Shown here: in pieces, positions 1 through 6,001 of the stretch | Layout: each line of letters begins with the position of its first letter | Numbering within the stretch: position 1 is the stretch's first letter | Assembly (NCBI GenBank): GCA_035528275.1 | Contig: DATKYV010000264.1 | Location: forward strand, 1 to 6,640 | Reading direction: 5' to 3' | DNA from: DATKYV01 sp035528275 | GTDB taxonomy: Bacteria; Acidobacteriota; Terriglobia; UBA7540 | DNA length: 6,640 bases | Translations under genes and position numbers: made by a program | The notes under the pieces: generated by a model | What the model was told of the DNA's origin: nothing | Databases searched by the model: none | The model's input: only the letters and a program-made list of their open reading frames with translations

Positions 1-1484
1 CCCGTTGGGCATTCCGCTTCACAGACCTGGCACCCGCCAATACACGCGATGGACTTCTGCAAGACGGTCCGCAAAACCGGCAGAAGCCGTTTCCGTTCCG
101 CATCGTCCTCAAATGAAACTCTGATATGCCCAGCCCCGTTAACGGAATCGCAGACCTTTAACGAAATGCCTTCACTCCGTCCATTCGTCAAAACCAATCG
201 GAAACAATCATCGAATTCGGTGGAGAAGACATTTCCCACCGTTTTCAACCATTCCAAAAACGCCCCAGCCTTCAATCCGTGGCCGCGCCATTCAACATCC
301 AACCCATCTTGTTTTTCAGCGGGACGCGAAATGTGCATCTTCAGCGCCACACCGCTCTTCCGCGCCTGCCAGTTAGAACTTCCCAAGAAGTCCCGCGCGT
401 CCTCTTGAGAAACAAACTCCTTCGCGCTGCTTTCAACGATCGCGTCGCCGTATGGTTTCATCGCATCAGGATAGACCGCATCCACGAACCAAGCATATTT
501 CTCCGAAGATTGCGGGCACATCACGCACCCAACACGAGAAAATCCGTATCGGTAGGCGCGGTTGACCATCAAATCGTTTTCAAAAAGATACAGCCACAAC
601 TCATGCGCTCCCCAATCCAGAATCGGCATCAGATTGGCCTGGGATGACGACTTCACGCCTTCGCCGATGTCTTCATAGGCGGAACGGCTCAAGCTCTCCT
701 CGCCGCGGACACCCAGAAACGCCGCCGCCTTGACCGATGTCAGGCCTAGCCGGTGTTTGAATTCGATGAGCGCGGGCGCACTCTTGTGAACGGCGCAACA
801 CCATCGCACTGACCGCGACGGCGGGCCGAATAGCCGCCAGTTCTCCAACGCGGGGGTCTGGGCGGAGACCTTCAAAAACGGGCGACCTTCGTAGCGCCGT
901 TGGATTTCATCCCAGACGCGGTGTGTATCCGGCAGTTCCATGTCCGTATCGCTGAAGACGACAGGCACGTCCAACGGCAGAACCTGGTGGCAGAGGTCGA
1001 GCAGAACCACCGAGTCTTTACCGCCACTGAAGCCGATATAGACTGCGTCGCAGTTATCGGCGTAGGCGTCGTACATCTCCTTGATACGCTTGAGCGTGTC
1101 CGCCACCAGCGCGCTCATGATGCTGCGGTTCTTCGCCACCATCGCCCCGACATCAACCGGAACTATCTTCACTTTTCTTCGCGTCTTCGCGCGGTCGTGC
1201 GACCCGCTCTCCCAACACAAAGCACCCTTCCATTCGATGTCCAGGGGCTTGCCGTAGCGCGTCTTGTTAAATTTTGCGATGGCTTCGCCGCAATACAGAT
1301 ACACATTCTGCTTCGCCCAGAGGAGCGGGCGCCGCTCCGCCGGATCGAACGCCAAGCGCGCCTGCAAACCCGTGAGAACCAGTTCCTCCGCGAACACTGG
1401 GCGGATTTCGCTCGCGACGAATTTCCCTGTCTGCGTTGTAAGGTGGTATCCGCCCGTTCGTTTGTCCCACTCGTAACTATACAT
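1..1484 (-). CDS. PAPS/APS reductase-family PP-loop protein with Fe-S cysteine motifs (3' end cut by window edge)
   Basis: Seen: an open frame of 494 codons from ATG at 1484 to the window edge without a stop. It has a PP-loop SGGKDS at residues 153-158, RWCC at 227-230 followed by AVHK, GVRGEES at 258-264 and GCVMCP at 319-324. A cysteine cluster of pattern CxxxCxxCxxxCP (C481, C485, C488, C492) lies at the cut end. Family knowledge: the PP-loop binds ATP or a sulfonucleotide, and a CC pair followed about 80-90 residues later by CxxC is the [4Fe-4S] signature of APS reductases; the last motif looks like a second, ferredoxin-type cluster. The catalytic ECGLH-type tail of assimilatory reductases is not seen, although the C terminus is missing. 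The roughly 150-residue N-terminal extension is unassigned. The ATG overlaps the upstream gene by 8 bp (ATGTATAG), suggesting translational coupling. Inference: a sulfur-transfer or radical/redox enzyme of accessory DNA metabolism, DndC-like in general design, rather than housekeeping sulfate assimilation. The family call is secure; the role is not. Confidence 0.88.
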   Translation of the reverse strand, partial: MYSYEWDKRTGGYHLTTQTGKFVASEIRPVFAEELVLTGLQARLAFDPAERRPLLWAKQNVYLYCGEAIAKFNKTRYGKPLDIEWKGALCWESGSHDRAKTRRKVKIVPVDVGAMVAKNRSIMSALVADTLKRIKEMYDAYADNCDAVYIGFSGGKDSVVLLDLCHQVLPLDVPVVFSDTDMELPDTHRVWDEIQRRYEGRPFLKVSAQTPALENWRLFGPPSRSVRWCCAVHKSAPALIEFKHRLGLTSVKAAAFLGVRGEESLSRSAYEDIGEGVKSSSQANLMPILDWGAHELWLYLFENDLMVNRAYRYGFSRVGCVMCPQSSEKYAWFVDAVYPDAMKPYGDAIVESSAKEFVSQEDARDFLGSSNWQARKSGVALKMHISRPAEKQDGLDVEWRGHGLKAGAFLEWLKTVGNVFSTEFDDCFRLVLTNGRSEGISLKVCDSVNGAGHIRVSFEDDAERKRLLPVLRTVLQKSIACIGGCQVCEAECPT

Positions 1485-2913
1485 TCAGGCCGCCTTCAGG
1501 CATGATTCTGTTGATTTCACAGGTCTTGAAATAGCGATTTCGATTACCAATCTGGACTTTTACGGTTGATACTGCGTACCCAAACTCCCGTGCTATTTCC
1601 TCGACACTTTCACCTCTCTCAACACGTCGCGCCCATTCCGCGACACGCGCGTTGGTCCCGGCACTTCTGAAAGCGTGCCAAGTTGCCGGTAACAAAGGCT
1701 GTCCCTCCAGGCCTATGATGTCGCTATCCGCCTTCCGCACTACGGCAGGTGGCGGCATCTCTCTTGCCGGATTGCCCTCCTGTGCGCCTTCACGTTCCAG
1801 CCGCAAGCGCCGCTCCCAAAGAGTCTCGCCCTCGTAGCAGAAATGACTAAACCCATTTGCAGAAGACACATCTAACAAGTGCATCGCCAATGCCGAAATC
1901 GTCCATGTCCTGCCTTCGTATTCAACTTGATTGGAGTTATCAAGCACGGTGCAAGTTATGTGACTGTCCTTTGTGAAAACCAGTTCCGCGCCGATCGGTA
2001 CACCGAGATTACTAAAGCGAGTATTCGGACTTCGCACCCGCTTTTTCGGCACCGACACGCCATCTGCTTTTGGACGGGGTTTTCTCGTATTCGGAAAGCC
2101 ATTGTTCACGCCTTGGTAATGTTTCGCACAGACACGCATGAAGGTGTCGTTATCCGGCAGGCCGTACTCTTGGCGGAAACGGATGCAGTAGAAGAGATTC
2201 AACGCAAATTCAAGCTTTGCGGCGGACACTTTTTCTCCCAGCGCAACCAGCGTGTCGACGGCAGTCGTCAGTTGCTCAGCGAAATCATCCGGCAGAGGGA
2301 TCGCCTCCGCATCGCGCCAGCAGGGAATCCCACCGACTTCCGTCCTGTGGACTTCTGGCAGGAACTGTGCCCGGATACCTTCCAACGCATCGGCCGTCAG
2401 GTGCGGCATCGTATCTTCGATTTCGCTCAAGGACAGCATGCCGTCAGCCTCTTCAAGCAGTTCAACGATTGTCTTCGAGATTTCCGCCAGACGCCCATCC
2501 AGGGTATGTGGGGGTTGGAAACAAAAGAAACCACTTTTTCTCCATTGAACCACTGTGAAACCCAGGTGCCGCAGAAAGGCCGCAAAATTCTCTGGCGTGT
2601 CGACATGGCGTAGAACGCCAGAGAAGCCATCTAGCAGCCGTTCGGCCGAAAAGCAGGCTTGTTCCGTCAGCAATGCCGTCGCCTGTCCACGGAGCGCAAA
2701 CTGGGTCTTCTCGTCCGAGATCATTTCGCGGGAAAACCACAGCCCGTCCCCCAGTTGGAACATCTGGGCTTTCAGGCCTTTGATCTGCGAGTCGTTCAAT
2801 GGGACTTTCTGCCGCAGTAGCCGCAGCGTCATCGGAGCGAACGACACGCCGTTGGGGTATTCCCGCAGCAGAACCTGCATCACGTCATCCTTCGTCACGG
2901 CGCCCACTCCCAT
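1477..2913 (-). CDS. Multi-HTH protein with RAMA-type domain, partner of the PP-loop protein
   Basis: A 478-residue cytoplasmic protein with no signal peptide or membrane segment. Residues 1-65 and about 140-205 look like winged-helix units, for example the stretch around LSEIEDTMPHLTADALEGI (162-180). Residues 209-268 are helical, and 275-298 form a basic linker. Residues 299-372 fit the RAMA domain (restriction enzyme adenine methylase associated): RFSNLGVPIGAELVF, then EYEGRTWTISALA, then the closing GETLWERR. Residues about 422-456 form a helix-turn-helix (RVAEWARRVERGESVEEIA, then FGYAVSTVKVQI). RAMA domains are proposed in the literature to read DNA modification or accompany restriction enzymes. 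The ATG at 2913 directly follows a TAA in another frame and has no clear Shine-Dalgarno. A GTG at 2898, with GGGAG about 8 nt before it, is an alternative start five residues in. The 3' end overlaps the next gene by 8 bp. Inference: a DNA-binding sensor, specificity factor or regulator for the PP-loop protein. The domain call rests on recognition by eye. Confidence 0.82.
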   Translation of the reverse strand: MGVGAVTKDDVMQVLLREYPNGVSFAPMTLRLLRQKVPLNDSQIKGLKAQMFQLGDGLWFSREMISDEKTQFALRGQATALLTEQACFSAERLLDGFSGVLRHVDTPENFAAFLRHLGFTVVQWRKSGFFCFQPPHTLDGRLAEISKTIVELLEEADGMLSLSEIEDTMPHLTADALEGIRAQFLPEVHRTEVGGIPCWRDAEAIPLPDDFAEQLTTAVDTLVALGEKVSAAKLEFALNLFYCIRFRQEYGLPDNDTFMRVCAKHYQGVNNGFPNTRKPRPKADGVSVPKKRVRSPNTRFSNLGVPIGAELVFTKDSHITCTVLDNSNQVEYEGRTWTISALAMHLLDVSSANGFSHFCYEGETLWERRLRLEREGAQEGNPAREMPPPAVVRKADSDIIGLEGQPLLPATWHAFRSAGTNARVAEWARRVERGESVEEIAREFGYAVSTVKVQIGNRNRYFKTCEINRIMPEGGLNV

Positions 2914-3556
2914 TTACAGATGGAAAACTAACGTCTGATGCCCAGCCTGCGTCGGCTCGGGCGTGTCGAATTTGTCCTTCGCCCTGTCGATCTGCTCGTC
3001 GGGGTCGATGGCGTCGAGCAGCTTGTTGTTGATCGCCGGCAGGCCTGCGCCGCCGGCAAGCTCCTTCAGCTCCGCTCGGTCCCTGTCGCCAGTAGCCCGG
3101 TTGAGGCGGGCCAGCCCGGCGCGGAGCGTTCGCTCTTCCTGCGCGAGCTTGTGGAGCGTCTCGGGCCTGTGGAAGGTGTAGACGCGGCGCGAGCGGGGCA
3201 GCGGATCGCGGTTGTCGCGGAGGTTCGTTTCGACGCCGGTCGATTCGTATGCGAACCTGAGCGGGAGTTCGACGTGGGGGGATGTCTGCCGGGAAGTTGA
3301 GGCCGTAGCGTTCCGACTGCTCGGCGACGCCGCTTAGAGTGGTGCCTTCGGGCTTGGCCTCGACTACGCCCGCCGCCTTGCGGTCGACAAACAGGATGTA
3401 GTCTGCCTCGCCGCCAGTGACCGGGAACTCGCGCACCGCGACCCCGAGCGATGCGCCGAGGTTGAGTTCGGCCATGCTCTGGATGCACCAGCCGGCTGCT
3501 GTGAGTTGGGCATCGATATTCCGGCGCGCCTGTTGTTCCGGCAACAGATCAGCCAT
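2914..3556 (-). pseudogene. hsdR: Type I restriction enzyme R subunit remnant (frameshifted, helicase deleted)
   Basis: From ATG 3556 (MADLLPEQQ...) the frame matches the N-terminal nuclease domain of HsdR-type proteins. It has GEADYILFVDRKAAGVVEAKPEGTTL-type sequence, giving PD-(D/E)xK residues D52, E66 and K68, as far as PADIP. At the G6 run 3276-3281 (C6 on the coding strand) the family sequence continues in another frame: VELPLRFAYESTGVET, then PRSRRVYTFHRPETL. If one C is removed, the frame stays open to TAA at 2914-2916, giving 213 residues. After about residue 135 the sequence jumps to a segment (LAGG.GLPAINNKLLDAIDPD) that in HsdR lies beyond the helicase. The DEAD helicase and translocase are therefore absent; full HsdR proteins are usually 800-1100 residues. 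GGAGG lies 11 nt before ATG 3556; ATG 3574 is another possible start. Without the frame correction the reading frame runs on to 2885 with arginine-rich, non-family sequence. It sits directly behind a strong promoter and is the first gene of the unit. It cannot act as a restriction motor. Confidence 0.85.
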
Positions 3557-3612
3557 GCCCCTCGGATCCTCCATATCCTGGTGGCCCGGCGTTCATATAC
3601 TAGTTGCCAGCT

Positions 3613-3641
3613 ATTGTAAGGAACCTGCGACTGTTTGTCAA
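3613..3641 (-). promoter_or_regulatory. Sigma70-type promoter for the hsdR-remnant / HTH-RAMA / PP-loop unit
   Basis: On the minus strand a perfect -35 TTGACA (3636-3641) is followed after exactly 17 bp by TACAAT (3613-3618). Transcription should start near 3606, about 50 nt before the ATG at 3556. No terminator or other convincing promoter is seen between this and the next two genes, so it probably drives all three. It lies just downstream of the terminator that closes the integrase region. Confidence 0.82.
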
Positions 3642-3683
3642 TACCAAATACGATCTTTGCCCTCACCAATTCTCGGCGGCATG

Positions 3684-3719
3684 AAAAAGGCCCCGGGTGG
3701 ACGGGAATCCCGGGGCCTT
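3684..3719 (-). terminator. Rho-independent terminator, minus strand
   Basis: A perfect 11-bp stem (AAGGCCCCGGG at 3687-3697 and its complement at 3709-3719) with an 11-nt loop is followed on the minus strand by a run of five T including the stem end (3684-3688). The plus strand has only two T after the stem, so it works mainly on the minus strand. It closes transcripts coming from the integrase and insulates the hsdR-unit promoter just beyond it. Confidence 0.85.
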
Positions 3720-3761
3720 CGCGGTGGGCGGAAACTGCGCGCTCGTGATCCGCCCGATGGA

Positions 3762-3806
3762 ATCAGGTTGGAAATCGGCAGCCTGAATCAGGCTCCGATC
3801 AGGCTC
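3762..3806. repeat. ATCAGG direct-repeat cluster with a 7-bp palindrome
   Basis: ATCAGG occurs at 3762, 3787 and 3798. The last two are extended to ATCAGGCTC (3787-3795 and 3798-3806), 11 bp apart, about one helical turn. AGCCTGA/TCAGGCT (3780-3786 and 3788-3794) is a perfect inverted repeat around one base. The helical-turn spacing would suit protein arm sites (integrase or excisionase), but this is speculative. Confidence 0.4.
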
Positions 3807-3913
3807 GCGGGCACCTCCAACATGGCGTGGCCATAGATGTATGATCCAAGAGTATCCATGTAGGCGACGCCGATCACGCTCCAACTATTCGGGGCCGCAT
3901 CGTACACCTTCAC
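3788..3913 (-). CDS. Short unassigned reading frame or gene-end fragment
   Basis: A minus-strand frame is open from a TAG at 3992-3994, inside the end of the integrase, to a TGA at 3788-3790 (67 codons). GTG 3913 would give 41 residues (VKVYDAAPNSWSVIGVAYMD... ending in VPASLIGA). The composition is protein-like, with alternating hydrophobic and aromatic residues and no low-complexity arginine runs. There is no convincing Shine-Dalgarno and no family that I recognise. It could be the 3' end of a gene disrupted by the element, a small accessory peptide, or chance. It ends about 70 bp before the terminator. Confidence 0.25.
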   Translation of the reverse strand: MKVYDAAPNSWSVIGVAYMDTLGSYIYGHAMLEVPASLIGA

Positions 3914-3986
3914 GAAATCTGAGGGAGTAGCGGAGTGTTGGCTGCTCCCTGAGTCTTTCCCCGCAAATGGCCGGTGCGGGTCGGGT

Positions 3987-5252
3987 TTATCCTATTGCGG
4001 CTGCGGTTTCGGCGGCCTTGGCGCGGTCGACCTCAGCATACACTTCTGTAACCTGCACGCTCCGGTGGCCCAGCATGGCGCGCGCCACGTCGAGGCCGAA
4101 CTCCTTGCGAATACGTGTTGCGAAATTGTGGCGCAGTTGATGTGGGTGCCAGCGGTGTTCCTTCCGCCACTGTGCAAGCTCCGCCCGCTGTTCGTCCGTC
4201 AGTTGGTTAAGAGGAACGCCGAAAAGTGTCGGATGGGGGAACGCCTTATCGCTGCCGCGCTCAATCGCCCGGTAATAGCTGATGGACGTGTAGTGGCTCG
4301 CGGGAACCCGCTTGGGCTGCCTCTTTCGTTTCGCTTTGTTTCGGCGCATATGACTGGGCCAACGCTTGGTCTTGCGCTCCGCTCCGCGCTGCTCGTTACG
4401 CTCCCGCTCCGCTTCCGCCGGGCTGAACAGGTACGCCCCGGTATCTGTCTTGAGGAACTCGCGGATGACACGCTGTGCCTTCGGCCCCAGTTCGATGATG
4501 CGCTCATGGCCCCGATGTTCGTTCTTATGGTGTTCCGGCCGATACAGCCACAGGTCGCCCGTTACGTCAAGGTCGCAGCCCCGCATAATGACCGCTTCGC
4601 CTGGGCGCATCCCCGTAAGCTGTTGAAGCTCGATCATCGCCGCCACCTGGCGCGACACATGGGGTTTGACCGCCTCCACAAGATCGTCGGGCACCGGGCG
4701 CACCGGCTCGGATTCGCGCGCATCGCAGCGACCCCGCCGCAGCCCAGCGACCGCCTGAACTCCGTGGTAGACGCTTGGAGGAACCAGTTCGCTTTCCGCC
4801 GCCCATCGCAGAACACGCTTGATCGTCTCAACCATCTGATTGACGTAATTGCGGCAATGTCCCGCCTCAACAAACTGGTTTCGCACAACCTTGAGCGCCA
4901 TCGGGCCGAACTCCGCCGCCCGCGTATGACCGTACAGCCGCAGCACCGGGCGCAGGGCCGACCGCAAGCGGCAATGTTCTGGGGAATCAGGCCCGTAGTA
5001 GGTCAGGGCGAAGTTGTGATGTGCAGCTACGACCTCAGCCACCGTGATGTCAGCCGGGCCGCCGGCGGCGCCCCCTGGCAGCAGCCGACCGTTCGCAAGC
5101 CACTCGGCAACGATGCGTTCGTACTCCGCGCGGCTTTCGGTGGTGTCGTACTTGCCGAGATAGAAATCCTTGCCGTTGAGCGTAACGACAGCCTGTCCGG
5201 ACGGCTTGTGGTGGCGGTAAGAAGGGATTCGATTCGTACGATTTGCAGGCAT
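3987..5252 (-). CDS. Tyrosine recombinase (phage-type integrase)
   Basis: A 421-residue site-specific recombinase that cuts and rejoins att sites through a covalent 3'-phosphotyrosine. The N-terminal part (about 10-60) has a SYRHHKPSGQAVVTLNGKDFYLG-like arm-binding region, and residues 65-165 form the core-binding helical domain. The catalytic domain begins near 190: R216 in TGMRPGE, K243 in HHKNEH, the box HQLRH (H371, R374), H396 in LGHRS and the nucleophile Y405 in VYAEVD. All catalytic positions are present, so it looks intact. A strongly basic insertion (about 280-320) separates the active-site boxes. The start is supported by AAAGGAG (5262-5268) nine nt before ATG 5252. The gene lies 118 bp from the 3' end of tRNA-Gly in the same direction, which marks it as the integrase of a tRNA-anchored island. 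The sequence style recalls integrases I associate with Planctomycetota. No terminator is seen between the tRNA and this gene, so read-through from the tRNA promoters is possible. Confidence 0.95.
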   Translation of the reverse strand: MPANRTNRIPSYRHHKPSGQAVVTLNGKDFYLGKYDTTESRAEYERIVAEWLANGRLLPGGAAGGPADITVAEVVAAHHNFALTYYGPDSPEHCRLRSALRPVLRLYGHTRAAEFGPMALKVVRNQFVEAGHCRNYVNQMVETIKRVLRWAAESELVPPSVYHGVQAVAGLRRGRCDARESEPVRPVPDDLVEAVKPHVSRQVAAMIELQQLTGMRPGEAVIMRGCDLDVTGDLWLYRPEHHKNEHRGHERIIELGPKAQRVIREFLKTDTGAYLFSPAEAERERNEQRGAERKTKRWPSHMRRNKAKRKRQPKRVPASHYTSISYYRAIERGSDKAFPHPTLFGVPLNQLTDEQRAELAQWRKEHRWHPHQLRHNFATRIRKEFGLDVARAMLGHRSVQVTEVYAEVDRAKAAETAAAIG

Positions 5253-5261
5253 AGTGCGCAG

Positions 5262-5268
5262 CTCCTTT
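5262..5268 (-). promoter_or_regulatory. Ribosome binding site of the integrase
   Basis: AAAGGAG on the minus strand, nine nt before ATG 5252. It is a good Shine-Dalgarno match that fixes the integrase start. Confidence 0.8.
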
Positions 5269-5278
5269 CAGCCCCTTT

Positions 5279-5293
5279 CCGGTAGGATACCGG
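5279..5293. repeat. Inverted repeat in the integrase leader
   Basis: CCGGTA (5279-5284) and TACCGG (5288-5293) form a perfect 6-bp inverted repeat around GGA, 27 bp upstream of the integrase ATG. There is no T-run, so it is not a terminator. It could be an operator or a short leader hairpin controlling integrase expression. Confidence 0.45.
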
Positions 5294-5370
5294 ATTTATC
5301 AGGGCTTTCAGGCCGCGCTGCCCAACGCAGGCAGGTCTCGCTAAGTCAAGCGGTCGGCGGTATTTACGTC

Positions 5371-5446
5371 TGGAGCGGGTGATCGGATTCGAACCGACGA
5401 CAACGACGTTGGCAACGTCGTGCTCTACCAGCTGAGCTACACCCGC
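5371..5446 (-). tRNA. tRNA-Gly (anticodon GCC)
   Basis: It folds as a complete cloverleaf on the minus strand. Acceptor GCGGGTG/CACCCGC closes it (5440-5446 and 5375-5381). The D-stem is GCTC/GAGC, the anticodon stem CGACG/CGTCG holds loop TTGCCAA with anticodon GCC, and the T-arm has TTCGAAT. Discriminator T and an encoded CCA end it at 5371. Last gene of the tRNA cluster; its 3' end faces the integrase, making it the likely attachment gene. Confidence 0.96.
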
Positions 5447-5482
5447 GTAGTTTTCAATCTCAAGGTGTCCGGCATTTCGCGC

Positions 5483-5567
<85 letters not shown>

Positions 5568-5649
5568 CCGGAAATCGCCTTCTGGGTTTGTGGCGGCTGC
5601 CGCCGCGTCCGGGGAGGTTGCGAAATGCCGCAGACCCGGCAGGCGCTTC

Positions 5650-5726
<77 letters not shown>

Positions 5727-5735
5727 TCACTGTAA

Positions 5736-5773
5736 CACTTGATTATAGCAACAACCGCACCCAAAATCAAGTG
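5736..5773. repeat. 9-bp inverted repeat spanning the proximal tRNA promoter
   Basis: CACTTGATT (5736-5744) and AATCAAGTG (5765-5773) are perfect complements 20 bp apart. Each arm overlaps a promoter hexamer. Confidence 0.6.
5742..5770 (-). promoter_or_regulatory. Proximal sigma70 promoter of the tRNA cluster
   Basis: TTGATT (5765-5770), 17 bp, then a perfect TATAAT (5742-5747) on the minus strand, with predicted start near 5735, just ahead of tRNA-Lys. Both hexamers lie inside a 9-bp inverted repeat, CACTTGATT (5736-5744) and AATCAAGTG (5765-5773), which could serve as an operator. Confidence 0.82.
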
Positions 5774-5868
5774 AAGTTTTGCGCTCTTCTACGCGCCCAG
5801 CTTCAGTTCCGGCCGCAATCGAGCAGCCGGAGCTTGCTGACGTTGCCAAGCCCGTCAAGCATGCGGAT

Positions 5869-5897
5869 ATTTTAGCACAGCCGGCCGCGCTTGTCAA
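5869..5897 (-). promoter_or_regulatory. Distal sigma70 promoter upstream of the tRNA cluster
   Basis: Perfect TTGACA (5892-5897), 17-bp spacer, then TAAAAT (5869-5874) on the minus strand. The predicted start near 5862 lies about 136 nt before tRNA-Lys. It is either the upstream member of a tandem tRNA promoter pair or the promoter of an undetected small transcript; no coding sequence with a convincing start follows. Confidence 0.75.
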
Positions 5898-6001
5898 ATG
5901 TTTTTTGCTCATCATTCATCAGGGATTCACGCGGATGGGCCGCCTGGGAAGGCGTGGCGGAGAGATGGGAGGAAGCGGTGAGGCAGCATTGCCGGCGCCA
6001 G

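Larger units (their letters stand above)
3575..3986. other. Intergenic region between integrase and hsdR remnant
   Basis: This 412-bp stretch holds, in transcription order on the minus strand, the weak short frame (3788-3913), a patch of ATCAGG repeats and a palindrome (3762-3806), the Rho-independent terminator (3684-3719) and the promoter (3613-3641). No well-supported gene is visible on either strand. Confidence 0.6.

Noticed and set aside
900..1505. 201-codon plus-strand frame
   Set aside because: Antisense to the PP-loop gene, which carries SGGKDS and conserved cysteines in the other strand.
1879..2613. 244-codon plus-strand frame opposite the HTH-RAMA gene
   Set aside because: Antisense shadow; the minus-strand frame has the recognisable domains.
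2885..3280. Arginine-rich continuation of the uncorrected hsdR frame past the G6 run
   Set aside because: Family sequence continues in the other frame and the uncorrected tail is low-complexity, so it is out-of-frame translation.
5221..5250. Possible second copy of the tRNA-Gly 3' end (GGATTCGATTCG near the integrase start)
   Set aside because: The resemblance is limited to a few bases around GGATTCG and lies in integrase coding sequence; it is not a credible att repeat.
4065..5285. 406-codon plus-strand frame opposite the integrase
   Set aside because: Antisense shadow of a gene with all recombinase catalytic motifs; no family features and no ribosome binding site.
5727..5915. 62-residue minus-strand frame between the tRNA promoters and tRNA-Lys
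   Set aside because: It spans both promoter elements, has no ribosome binding site and resembles nothing; the distal promoter lies inside it.
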